From Gemmatimonadota bacterium (GTDB lineage Bacteria > Gemmatimonadota > Gemmatimonadetes > Gemmatimonadales > GWC2-71-9), in contig QHUM01000053.1 of assembly GCA_003222135.1 (NCBI GenBank), positions 62,001 to 126,000 on the forward strand: a stretch of DNA of 64,000 nucleotides. The letters run 5' to 3'. Position numbers and translations under genes: made by a program. This document shows positions 42,482 through 51,085 of this stretch, piece by piece (position 1 is the first letter of the stretch; the number at the start of each line of letters is the position of its first letter). The notes below the pieces were generated by a model. The model saw only the letters and a program-made list of their open reading frames with translations. It had not been told where the DNA came from and searched no databases.

Positions 42482-43879
42482 TCACGGTTGCAGGCCGAAC
42501 TTCCGCAATCGATAGCGCAGTGTGTCGCGGGAGATTCCGAGCCGGCGCGCGGCCTTGGTCTGGTTCCCGCCCGCCTCGCGCATCGCTTGCTCGATGACCG
42601 ACTTCTCCCATTGCCCCAGATCGACCCCCTGCGGCGGCAGCACGGCGGGCGCAGCGGCGTCGGCGGCGGGGGACTCATCCTGTTCGACCGGGCCGGCGTC
42701 GGCCGGGCTCGTGAGCGAGAGATGCTCCACGTCGAGGGTGGGGCCGCGACTCCACAGGACGGCCCGCTCGATGACGTGGCTCAACTCGCGGACGTTTCCC
42801 GGCCAGGGGTAGGAGCGCAGCAGATCGCGCGCCGCCGCGCTCAGATTACGTACCACTTTCCCGTACTTCGTGTTGAACAGCCGCAAGTAATGATCGGTCA
42901 GCAGCAGCACGTCCTCGCCGCGTGCGCGCAACGGCGGCACGTCGAGCACGATGACCGCGAGGCGGAAGTACAGGTCCTTGCGGAACCGCTCCCGGCGCAC
43001 CTCGCGATCGAGATCGCGGTTCGTCGCGGCGATGATGCGAACGTCGATCGTGCGCTCACGCACGCTGCCCACGCGTCGTACGGCGCGCTCCTCGATCGCC
43101 CGCAGCAGCTTGCCCTGCACCGAGAGGTCGACGTCGCCGATCTCGTCGAGAAACAGGAACCCGCCCTCGGCCGCTTCGACGAGGCCGGTCTTCGATTGCT
43201 TGGCATCCGTGAAGGCGCCCCGCTCATAGCCGAACAGCTCGGCCTCCATGAGCGTCGCCGGCAGGGCCGTACAGTTGATTTCGATGAAGGGCTTCGCCGC
43301 CCGAGCCCCGGAGGCGTGGATGGCGCGGGCGAGGACGCCCTTCCCGGTACCGGTCTCGCCCGTGAGCAGCACGGGCGGTGTCTCGTCCAGCGCGGCGATC
43401 TGACGCGCCCGCTCCTGCACCGCGCGGATGGCGGGCGACTCACCCACCAGACCCTCGAACCCGACGTCCGTCGTCGCGCGACGACGGTAGTAGGACAGCT
43501 CCTGCTTTAGCAGGCGGTTCTCGCGGGCGCGATCGGCCAGCAGCTTCAGCTCTTCCAGGTCCACCGGCTTCTTGACGTAATCGAACGCGCCGAGCTTCAC
43601 GGCTTCGACCGCTCCGGCGATCGAGCCGTAGGCCGTGAGCATGATGACGGGGAGCACGGGATCGAACTCGCGGATCCGCTTGAGCAGATCGAGCCCGCTC
43701 ATCCCGGGCAGCCGCACATCGGCGAAGACGACGTCCGGTTGCAGGCTCTTGAGCAGCTCCAGCGCCTGCTCGCCGCTGCCCGCCACCTCCGCCTCGTAGC
43801 CGTGGTCGGCGAGGAAGGCCTTGGCGGACCGCGCCAGCGTGTGCTCGTCGTCGACGATGAGAACGGTCGAGCCGCTCAC
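42482..43879 (-). CDS. NtrC-family sigma-54-dependent response regulator
   Basis: A 465-residue three-domain activator. The receiver domain is VLIVDDEHTL with the phospho-acceptor Asp in VVFADVRLPG (about residue 53). The AAA+ sigma-54 interaction domain has Walker A GETGTGKG, FGYERGAFTDA (a common GAFTGA variant), Walker B FLFLDEIGD and WPGNVREL. A Fis-type DNA-binding helix-turn-helix ends the protein (GGNQTKAARRLGISRDTLRYRL). It activates promoters read by sigma-54 polymerase. One such promoter and a palindrome lie directly downstream at pqqA. GTG start overlaps the kinase gene by 4 bases. Confidence 0.94.
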   Translation of the reverse strand: MSGSTVLIVDDEHTLARSAKAFLADHGYEAEVAGSGEQALELLKSLQPDVVFADVRLPGMSGLDLLKRIREFDPVLPVIMLTAYGSIAGAVEAVKLGAFDYVKKPVDLEELKLLADRARENRLLKQELSYYRRRATTDVGFEGLVGESPAIRAVQERARQIAALDETPPVLLTGETGTGKGVLARAIHASGARAAKPFIEINCTALPATLMEAELFGYERGAFTDAKQSKTGLVEAAEGGFLFLDEIGDVDLSVQGKLLRAIEERAVRRVGSVRERTIDVRIIAATNRDLDREVRRERFRKDLYFRLAVIVLDVPPLRARGEDVLLLTDHYLRLFNTKYGKVVRNLSAAARDLLRSYPWPGNVRELSHVIERAVLWSRGPTLDVEHLSLTSPADAGPVEQDESPAADAAAPAVLPPQGVDLGQWEKSVIEQAMREAGGNQTKAARRLGISRDTLRYRLRKFGLQP

Positions 43880-45390
43880 GCGAGGCTCCCCTCGGGCGCC
43901 GGGGCGGCATCGTGACTCGCGGCGGGCAGCCAGATACGCACCGTCGTCCCGCGGCCGACTACGCTGGCGATCTCCAAGCGGCCGCCGGCTTCCTCGACGT
44001 AGCGCTTGGCAATCGCCAGCCCGAGACCGGTGCCCTCCGTTCGCGTCGTGAAGAAAGGCTCGCACAGGTTGGGCAAGATCTCCGCGGGAATCCCGCACCC
44101 CGAGTCGTTGATCTCGAGGACCACTCCCGCCCCGCCCCCGCCCCCGCCCCCACCCGCGCCGGCGTCGCCCGTCCCGACGTGCGCCGCGATCTCGAGTCGC
44201 CCGCCATCGGGGGGAGGCATCGCGTCAAGCGCGTTCGAGACGATTTCAGTCAGGGCCTGCTCCAGGCGCAGGGGATCGACCCGCACGTCGGGGAGTGCTT
44301 CGGCAACACTCACCCCAAGCGCGATGCCGCGCTCGCGCAAGAGCTCCGCGAAGCCGGAGAGCGCGCCCTCCACCAGGGTCCGGACGCTCTCCCGCAGCGG
44401 GTGGAACGGCGCGGGTCGCGAGAACTGGAGCAGGTGCGCGATGCGGGCGTCGAGGCGGTCCACTTGCTCCACGATGGCATCGAGCTGCTCGCGCGCGGCG
44501 GGCACATCGACCCGGTGTCGGGCGAGCTGGGCGGCGGCGCGCAAACTCGCGAGCGGGTTCCGCAGGCCATGGGCCACCGCAGCCGCCATCTGCCCGATCG
44601 ACGCCAGCTTCTCGGACTGCACCAGGTGCGCGCGCGACTGACGCAGCTGTTCGGTCATCTGGGCGAAGGCCCGCGCCAGCTCCCCAATCTCGTCCGAGGA
44701 GCGGGGCACGATGGCGTGGTCCAAGTCGCCAGCCCCGACGACGGCCATCGCGTGCCGCAGCTCGTTGAGAGGGCGCGCGAGGTCGCGCGAGATGAGCCAG
44801 GACGCCAGGAGCCCCGCCACCAGCGCGAGAAACACCGTCGCCCAGAGGACCCGGCGCTTCGCCTCGACGATCGCCTGCATCTGGGCGACCGCTCCCTGCA
44901 CGCTGAGCTCCCGTGTCTGGCGGTAGATCTCGCGGTTCACGCGGGCCAGCGTGGGCTGCAGCCGCTCGACGAGCTCGCGCCGGGCGATCAGAGCCGCGGC
45001 GTCCCGCTGCCCGGCATCGTGCAGCTTGAAGACGCGCGCCGCGACCGCCCGGATGTCGGCTTCGATGTGCCGGACGCCGTCCGCGTGCTTGACCTCGTCG
45101 GGAGGGAGGCCGGAGGTCCAGCGATCGAGCCAGAAGTCAACCACTTGCTCGGTGAGCGGGAACTCCTGCTTGGCGGCGGGATCACCGCTCAGGTAGCGCC
45201 AGATGACCTGCGTCTGGTTGAACATCGCGTCTTCCACGTCCGCATAGGTGCGCGAGCGCGCTAAGCGCTGACCGAGCGCATCCAGCGTGGCGCGCTCCAA
45301 AGCATTCGTTCGGATCGCCTGGACGCCGACGAACAGGGTCGGGACGACCATCAGCGCGAAACCCAACAGCAGCTTGCGTTGCAGCGTCAC
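43876..45390 (-). CDS. membrane sensor histidine kinase
   Basis: A 504-residue kinase. Two membrane helices (about 6-26 and 182-202) bracket a helical periplasmic sensor domain with no recognised ligand pocket. A HAMP domain (SRDLARPLNELR) follows, then HisKA with the His in AVAHGLRNPLASLR, and HATPase_c with NALDAMPPP, DSGCGIP and GTGLGLAI. A glycine-rich run (about residues 418-428) interrupts the ATPase domain between the N and G1 boxes and is odd. It phosphorylates the NtrC-type regulator encoded next. The GTG start overlaps the aminotransferase stop by 4 bases. Confidence 0.93.
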   Translation of the reverse strand: MTLQRKLLLGFALMVVPTLFVGVQAIRTNALERATLDALGQRLARSRTYADVEDAMFNQTQVIWRYLSGDPAAKQEFPLTEQVVDFWLDRWTSGLPPDEVKHADGVRHIEADIRAVAARVFKLHDAGQRDAAALIARRELVERLQPTLARVNREIYRQTRELSVQGAVAQMQAIVEAKRRVLWATVFLALVAGLLASWLISRDLARPLNELRHAMAVVGAGDLDHAIVPRSSDEIGELARAFAQMTEQLRQSRAHLVQSEKLASIGQMAAAVAHGLRNPLASLRAAAQLARHRVDVPAAREQLDAIVEQVDRLDARIAHLLQFSRPAPFHPLRESVRTLVEGALSGFAELLRERGIALGVSVAEALPDVRVDPLRLEQALTEIVSNALDAMPPPDGGRLEIAAHVGTGDAGAGGGGGGGGAGVVLEINDSGCGIPAEILPNLCEPFFTTRTEGTGLGLAIAKRYVEEAGGRLEIASVVGRGTTVRIWLPAASHDAAPAPEGSLA

Positions 45391-46568
45391 GCGCTGATCG
45401 CTCCGAGAACGTCCTCCAAAATACCGAGCGTGCGGTCGATCGTCTCTTCATCATGCGCCAGCGACACGAAGTTGTACGCCGTCCGTTTGAACAACAGGCC
45501 CCGCGCCGCACACCCGCGCGCGAGATCCCGGGAGAGGCGTTCGTTCGCGAAGTGCAGAAAACACATTTCGGCGATCCCGCCCACGCCGGTCAACACGTCG
45601 CCGTGCTTGTGGTGCAGCCGATGGAGCCCATGCAGCAGCCGGATGCCCATCCGGTGCAGATGCCCGCAGACGTCCTCATGCGCGAAAACCTCGAGCGTCG
45701 CGTGCGCGGCCGCGAGCGCCACGGTCTCGGTCGCCAGGGTGGAGGAGATCCAGGTGCGGGCCACTCCGGACATCAAGTCCGCCCTGCCACCCACCACCGC
45801 GAGCGGAAAGCCGTTCGCCAGCGCCTTCCCCAGGACCGTCAAGTCGGGGCGCACGCCATAGCGCTCGGCCGCACCGCCGATCGCCAGCCGGAATGCCGTC
45901 TTGATCTCGTCGAACACGAGCACCGCGCCCACCTGGGTGGTCTCCTGTCGCAACGCGTCGAGCCACTCGCGCGTGGGCTCCACCACGACGACCGGTTCGA
46001 CGACGACCACCGCGAGGCGATCACCGGCTTCGCGGATCAAGCGCCGCGTCCCTTCGACGTCATTGAAGGGAATCTCCGCATACAGGGCGCGCGTCGTCAC
46101 GGGGATTCCTTCCCCGCCCTGCGACCAATCGAGCCACCCGTGGTAGCCGCAACCGAGCACATGCTCGCGTCCGGTGGCGACGCGCGCCAGCCGCACCGCA
46201 GCGGCCACGGCTTCGGCGCCGGTCTTCAGGAACCGTACGCTTTCGAGCCACGGGATCCGCATGGCGAGCACATCGGCCAGCTGTTCCTCGAGCACCGGCG
46301 GCAGCGGACCCACGACGCCCGCGGCGATCGCCTGCTCGGCCGCGCGGCTCACGGCGGGGTGTCCGTACCCGAGCGCCACGGCCCCGAGCGCCATGACGTA
46401 GTCGACATACTCGCGGCCCCGGGCGTCCCAGACGCGGCACCCGGACGCACGCAGCATCCGCTCCGGGAGGCCCGCGTCCTCGCCCGGCTCGCCACCCGCC
46501 GCCCCGAACAGGGCGTCGGGACGCTTACTCCCGGTCGACGTGAATCCCGGAACGCGCCAGTCGCTCAC
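45387..46568 (-). CDS. glutamate-1-semialdehyde aminomutase-like aminotransferase
   Basis: A 393-residue class III PLP enzyme. Its N-terminus, GFTSTGSKRPDALFG, is the start found in GSA aminomutase-like enzymes. Cofactor residues are VLVFDEIKTAFR (Asp) and LTVLGKALANGFP (Schiff-base Lys, about residue 250). A duplicated valine stretch, VEPVVVVEPTREW, is unusual. HemL is normally unlinked to sensors, so its position just before a histidine kinase hints at a different, amino-sugar-type reaction. Substrate unknown. The GTG start overlaps trmJ by 44 bases. Confidence 0.87.
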   Translation of the reverse strand: MSDWRVPGFTSTGSKRPDALFGAAGGEPGEDAGLPERMLRASGCRVWDARGREYVDYVMALGAVALGYGHPAVSRAAEQAIAAGVVGPLPPVLEEQLADVLAMRIPWLESVRFLKTGAEAVAAAVRLARVATGREHVLGCGYHGWLDWSQGGEGIPVTTRALYAEIPFNDVEGTRRLIREAGDRLAVVVVEPVVVVEPTREWLDALRQETTQVGAVLVFDEIKTAFRLAIGGAAERYGVRPDLTVLGKALANGFPLAVVGGRADLMSGVARTWISSTLATETVALAAAHATLEVFAHEDVCGHLHRMGIRLLHGLHRLHHKHGDVLTGVGGIAEMCFLHFANERLSRDLARGCAARGLLFKRTAYNFVSLAHDEETIDRTLGILEDVLGAISA

Positions 46569-47277
46569 CGTATTTGACCACCTCGATCGCCATCGCCCGG
46601 AGGAGCTTCGCCTCACGTTCGTCGAGCGGTGTGCGGTGGATGACTTCCCGCACGGTCCGCAGCACTCCCTCGGCCTGGCGCGTCTTGAAGAATTCGATCA
46701 CCCGCAACGCCGCTGCCACGTCCGCGAACAGTCGCTCCAGGTCCTCGACCCGCGCCGGCGGCGCCTCGCGGCGCGGTGTCTTGAACGGGCGAGCCTCGGC
46801 GCCGCGCGCCAGGGCGAGTTCGTACAGCGTCAGTACCACGGCATGGCCCAGCTGCAGCGATGCGTAGGCCGGCTCGGTCGGGATCGTCACCAGGCGATGA
46901 CACCGGTCGAGCGCGTCGTTCGGCAACCCCTTGTCCTCGCGGCCGAAGAGCAAGGCGACGACGCCCGCTTCCGCGTGCGCCAGCAGCTCCGCCGCGGCCT
47001 CGCGCGGACGCTGCCGGTTGCGCTTGGCGCTGCGCTCCCGCGCCGTGAACCCGACGACGTGCACGCAATCGGCGAGCGCCTCGTCCAATTGCTCGTACCG
47101 CGTGACCCGCGCCAGGACGTCCTGCGTCTGGTGCGCGATACCCTCGATCCGATAGGCGTCGAACTCGCGCGGCCGCACGAGCCGCAGGTCGCGGAAGCCG
47201 AAATTCTTGAGCGCCCGGACGACGTGCGCGATGTTGACGAGATCCTGGGGCTCGTGGAGAACGACGACGACGCTCAT
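46525..47277 (-). CDS. trmJ: TrmJ-like tRNA/rRNA 2'-O-methyltransferase (SpoU family)
   Basis: A 250-residue SPOUT enzyme. Motifs are VRALKNFGFRDLRLV, VVGFTARER, ALLFGREDKGLPNDAL (motif 2) and the knot end AYASLQLGHAVVLTLYELAL (motif 3). These match TrmJ, which methylates the ribose of position 32 in tRNAs. An extra C-terminal helical region ends in MAIEVVKYGERLARSG. It is a housekeeping gene placed in the middle of an otherwise accessory operon, with 4-base overlap on one side and 44 on the other. Confidence 0.87.
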   Translation of the reverse strand: MSVVVVLHEPQDLVNIAHVVRALKNFGFRDLRLVRPREFDAYRIEGIAHQTQDVLARVTRYEQLDEALADCVHVVGFTARERSAKRNRQRPREAAAELLAHAEAGVVALLFGREDKGLPNDALDRCHRLVTIPTEPAYASLQLGHAVVLTLYELALARGAEARPFKTPRREAPPARVEDLERLFADVAAALRVIEFFKTRQAEGVLRTVREVIHRTPLDEREAKLLRAMAIEVVKYGERLARSGIHVDRE

Positions 47278-50075
47278 CCCACCAGCTCCAATATCCCGAA
47301 CCGCTCCGGGTCCTGCCGATCCCCCCGCAGCCACACCCAGCCGTTCCCCCCGCTCCAGACGAGCTGTCCCGCCCGCCGCTCGCGGCCGGGCAACATCTCG
47401 TTAATGATAAGGTCGAAACCGACCTGGCCCCCGACGTGGGCGTGGTGCCATTCCGGCCAGGCGACGGCGATGGTGACGCGGTAGCCCTGCTGGGTGCGGC
47501 GCCAGGCGCCCCGCACCGACCCGGGGACTCCGGGTCGATCTCCCGCCCCCCGAACGCGCACGGACCCGGAGTCCCGCCCCTCGGGCACGACCAGAAAGCC
47601 GGCGACGTCGCTGGTCTCCGGGTGCCGCAGGTACACCTGCAGGCCGTCCGAGTGAATGTCATCCGGCTCGTTGTCGAGCCGGAGCGGCGGCGCATCGCCG
47701 GGCGGTGCGCGGACGCACAGATCCGGCTTCGTCACCTCGACGGCGAGGTAGAGCGCCGCGTCATCCCAGCCGGCGTAGGCGACGGCCGAGAAGTCCTCGG
47801 GTCCGGAGTACGGCTCTTCGCTGCGGCGATACTGGTCCTCGAGGTCGAGCCGCAGCGGCTCGCTCGCGTCGAACCCGTCGCACGTGCCGTCGAGTGGCGG
47901 GGTCCGATCGACGCGCAACGCCGCGGCGACCGCCGGCTTGGGTGGATCGAGCTGCACCAGCGGCTGAAACGGCGGCTCGGGATCGCGCGCGCCGGCGAGG
48001 CGCAGGCGCGTTGCACCGGAGGCGATCTCCCACGCCGCGGCGGACGGTGTGTGGCGATCCACTCCGCTCGTCGTTTCCACCTCGATGACACCACCCTTCA
48101 CACGCACGCCCCGCACGTGCGCGGCCTCAGCCATCGGCTCGAGCACTGTCACGAGCCGGACGGCACGTCCCCGTGCGCGCACCACGTAGAACGGCGCGCG
48201 CGTGCCGCGCCCCGGCAACCCTGGTCCTTCGGCGCGGAGCAGCTCTCCCTCGAGCAGAAAAAGCGCCGACAGCTGTCGGCTATCGGCAACCACCTGAACG
48301 ACCACCGGCACGCCGGGGTGCGGCACGAAACGCTCGACGTGAGTTACGAACTCACCGGCCAGCTCCCCGTCCTCCCACCGCCCCGGCGTGGTGACGTCAC
48401 TGCGCCCTTGGAAATGCCACGGCAGCTCGAGCAGATGTTCTTCGCGGCTCGCCAGCTCGACGACGTCGAGCACATACGCCGGACCGGCCACCACCGTGCG
48501 CGTCACCGCCCCGTAGCGGCCGCGGGTCCAAGCCCAGTCGCCCGGGGCATCGAACGTCTCGCACGTGGCGTCGCCCGACTCCCCGGTCCCGCCGTCCAAC
48601 CGCGGGGCATTGTGAGCCCGCGTGGAGCGGTACCAGAAGAGATCCCGCGCCACGTACGAGCCAGTACCGAAATCCGGGAGCCAGTGCACGCCATCGGCGT
48701 GGAGCGTCAGATGCAGCCGGTCGGGGTGCCCGTGCCCACCGCCGAGCTGGCCGCACTCGAGGCTCACGTAGCGCTCGCCGGCGCGCAGCACCGCGAGGCC
48801 CTGCGATTCGAGCAGCACGCTGCGGGGAGTCCAAGGCGAGACGTCGGACGGCAATTCCGGGAGCATGTGGAGGAGGGCCCACCACGAAAGGCGACCTCGG
48901 GAGACGGGAGACCCTAAAGGACTCCCTGGTGGTCGCGGGAGAGGGTCACTCGGCGCGTCGTGCAGGTATGAGTCGAAGACCTCCAGCTGAATCGGAGGAA
49001 CGCCGTACAGGGCGTGGAGCCAGCTCTCGAGTTCTCTTTTCCCTTCTCCCGCGACCGTCAGGGAGTCCTTTAGGGTCTCCCCGCTCCCGACGTATCTGAG
49101 CCCCACCTCCCACAGCTCCAGATACATCGGCTGCGCCAGCGACACCCCGAACCGCGAGTCCTTCCGTGCGGGGAACGTGAAGTCCGGCAGCGCCGTGAGC
49201 GCCGGCGCGAGGAGCGCCGCCTCGAGCCGCCCCAGCGCGGGCTCCTCGCCCACGTCGACGCCCGCCGCGCGCGCCCACGCGGCGCCCGTCAAGAACCCAC
49301 GCAGCGCGAACAGGTGGTAGTTCTCTCCTTCGTACCACAGCCCGTCCCGCCCGAAGCCGCGCGACAAATGGGCGAGCAGCCCAGTCGGGCTCTCGATCGC
49401 CCGCGCCGCCAGTTCCTCGTCCTCGAACCACACGGCGATCGCGGCCAAGGCCGCGTCGTTCCACGTTTGGCGGTTCGAGAACCCCTCGTCGAACTCACCG
49501 ATCAGGTTCGCGGCCTCATCCGCCACCTGGCCGACCCCCTGCGCGGTCGCGTCGTCGAGCCGTCCGGACGCCCGCAGCAACACCGCCGCGGCGAGGTAAT
49601 TGAGGATCCAGATCGATTCCAGGTACGTGGAGAAAAACAGCCGGCTCGGGCCGAGCACGTTGTCCCGATTCGGGTACGTCCAATAGCTCCGGGCGTACGC
49701 CCGGAGGATCTCGGACGCACGTCCTGCGGCGGCGGCGTTGTCTGCCAGCGCGCCGAGCGTCGCGAGGTGCACGGCCCGCTCCGCGACCCAGAGATGCTGG
49801 AATCGCGCCCAGTGCCGGTCGTGGCGCTCGCCGGACCACGTCGTGCCGCAGCGCGGGCAGCGGTGCTCATGCGGACTCCAGGGATCGAAGACAAGCGCCG
49901 CGCCGTCGTCGGGGCAGACGCCGCCGTCGGCGGAGAGCAGGGCCTTGACGGTCGGGATGGGAGGCAGGCGCTCGAGCAAGGGCGCGGCACGGGCGGTGAG
50001 ATGCGCGAGCAGCGCCCCAAGATCGGCGGAGCGGGCGATCTCCTGGCGTCTGGCCGCCAGCGCCTCCGCCGTCAC
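47274..50075 (-). CDS. heparinase II/III-like polysaccharide lyase with N-terminal zinc-ribbon and C-terminal carbohydrate-binding domain
   Basis: A 933-residue protein with no clear signal peptide. Near residue 70 is HRCPRCGTTWSG, a two-cysteine ribbon. Residues about 90-390 form the helical toroid, with TYPNRDNVLGPSRLFFSTYL and LIGEFDEGFSNRQTWND. Residues about 420-690 form the heparinase II/III beta domain, with ECGQLGGGHGHPDRLHL. The C-terminal 200 residues look like a CBM9/DOMON domain (PLDGTCDGFDASEPL). It should cleave acidic polysaccharides, with substrate not determined. A 39-base inverted repeat lies in frame inside the gene (48906-49081). GTG start, GTGA overlap with the GHMP kinase. 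Confidence 0.85.
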   Translation of the reverse strand: MTAEALAARRQEIARSADLGALLAHLTARAAPLLERLPPIPTVKALLSADGGVCPDDGAALVFDPWSPHEHRCPRCGTTWSGERHDRHWARFQHLWVAERAVHLATLGALADNAAAAGRASEILRAYARSYWTYPNRDNVLGPSRLFFSTYLESIWILNYLAAAVLLRASGRLDDATAQGVGQVADEAANLIGEFDEGFSNRQTWNDAALAAIAVWFEDEELAARAIESPTGLLAHLSRGFGRDGLWYEGENYHLFALRGFLTGAAWARAAGVDVGEEPALGRLEAALLAPALTALPDFTFPARKDSRFGVSLAQPMYLELWEVGLRYVGSGETLKDSLTVAGEGKRELESWLHALYGVPPIQLEVFDSYLHDAPSDPLPRPPGSPLGSPVSRGRLSWWALLHMLPELPSDVSPWTPRSVLLESQGLAVLRAGERYVSLECGQLGGGHGHPDRLHLTLHADGVHWLPDFGTGSYVARDLFWYRSTRAHNAPRLDGGTGESGDATCETFDAPGDWAWTRGRYGAVTRTVVAGPAYVLDVVELASREEHLLELPWHFQGRSDVTTPGRWEDGELAGEFVTHVERFVPHPGVPVVVQVVADSRQLSALFLLEGELLRAEGPGLPGRGTRAPFYVVRARGRAVRLVTVLEPMAEAAHVRGVRVKGGVIEVETTSGVDRHTPSAAAWEIASGATRLRLAGARDPEPPFQPLVQLDPPKPAVAAALRVDRTPPLDGTCDGFDASEPLRLDLEDQYRRSEEPYSGPEDFSAVAYAGWDDAALYLAVEVTKPDLCVRAPPGDAPPLRLDNEPDDIHSDGLQVYLRHPETSDVAGFLVVPEGRDSGSVRVRGAGDRPGVPGSVRGAWRRTQQGYRVTIAVAWPEWHHAHVGGQVGFDLIINEMLPGRERRAGQLVWSGGNGWVWLRGDRQDPERFGILELVG
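48906..49081. repeat. 39-base inverted repeat inside a coding region
   Basis: Segments 48906-48944 and 49043-49081 are inverted copies with two substitutions and one indel. Both contain the core GGGAGTCCTTTAGGG. They are translated in frame (as PGSPLGSPVSR and GETLKDSLTVAGEG), so the lyase tolerates them. A shorter copy is at 59051-59067. Confidence 0.85.
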
Positions 50076-51085
50076 CACGCGCGCACTCCGACAGGAGTCC
50101 AGCGGACCGGCAGCACCGTCGCGCCCGCCTCGCGGGCCGCCGCGATCGCGGGTCGCGCGTCGTCGCCGGTGATGAAGAACATCGCTCCGCCCGCCCCCGA
50201 TCCGGCCGCCTTGCCGCCGAGCGCGCCCGCCGGCGCGAGCGCGCCCTCGAGCCGCGCCATCTCGGACGTGCGCATCTCGGCGTCGAGGGCCTGCTGCTGC
50301 CGCCAGTTGGCGCTCACCAGCTGCGCCACGCGCGCCAGGTCGGACGCGCGCAGCGCCTCCGCCATCGCGTCGGCCACGTCCCGCATCGCCCGCAACGCCC
50401 CGGTTACCTCCGGGTCGCCCCGCTCGTACGCCCCCATGACGCGCGCGATGGTGGCACCCGAGACCCGCGACCGGCCGGTGTAGCATAGGACCGTCTGTCG
50501 CTCGAGCGCCGCGGCGAACGCCGGATCCAAGGTGATCGGCTCAATGCCGACGTCCGGATCGCGGAACGTGAGGCGCTGAAACCCGCCCAACGCGGCCGCG
50601 AACTGATCCTGTTTGCCACCCGGAATCTTCGCCTCCACGGTCTCCAGGTACCATGCCTGCTCGGCGATCTCGCGCTCGGACAGGCGCTCACCGCGCGCGC
50701 CGCTCAAGGCCGCCACCAGCGCCACATCGAGCGCGCCCGAGCTCCCGAGCCCCGAGCCGGGGGGCGCGTCGGATCGCGTGGTCAGCGTACAGGCGCTCTG
50801 CACGGGGAACATCCGCAGCGCCGCTTTGACCAGGTCGAGACGCCCGTCGAGCACGAGGCCGCGGGAGTCGGCGCACTCGAGCTCCTGGCCCAGATCCTCC
50901 GCTATCAGGCGAATCAGCGTGCCGCCGAGCTTCAGCTCGACGTGCGCCGCCAGCCCGATGCACCCGTTCACGACGACGCCCCCTTCGCGCGCGGAGAACG
51001 GCGGCACGTCGGTCCAGCCCCCGGCGAAGTCGAGGCGGGTCGGCGCCGTCGCCCGGAATTCGCTCGGCAGCTCGCGCCGCTTCAC
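50072..51085 (-). CDS. GHMP-family sugar kinase (heptose/fucose kinase-like)
   Basis: A 337-residue kinase with APTRLDFAGGWTDVPPFS at the N-terminus, the pattern of heptose-7-phosphate, fucose and galactokinase relatives. The ATP-binding motif PPGSGLGSSGAL is near residue 108, and GAGGAMFFI closes the fold. It would phosphorylate a monosaccharide released or imported by its operon partners. That role is inferred. GTG start at 51083-51085 with GTGA overlap. Confidence 0.87.
   Translation of the reverse strand: MKRRELPSEFRATAPTRLDFAGGWTDVPPFSAREGGVVVNGCIGLAAHVELKLGGTLIRLIAEDLGQELECADSRGLVLDGRLDLVKAALRMFPVQSACTLTTRSDAPPGSGLGSSGALDVALVAALSGARGERLSEREIAEQAWYLETVEAKIPGGKQDQFAAALGGFQRLTFRDPDVGIEPITLDPAFAAALERQTVLCYTGRSRVSGATIARVMGAYERGDPEVTGALRAMRDVADAMAEALRASDLARVAQLVSANWRQQQALDAEMRTSEMARLEGALAPAGALGGKAAGSGAGGAMFFITGDDARPAIAAAREAGATVLPVRWTPVGVRAW

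Noticed and set aside
42482..43879. GAFTDA in place of GAFTGA as a sign of lost sigma-54 activation
   Set aside because: This variant is common in otherwise functional activators of the family, and all other ATPase motifs are intact.
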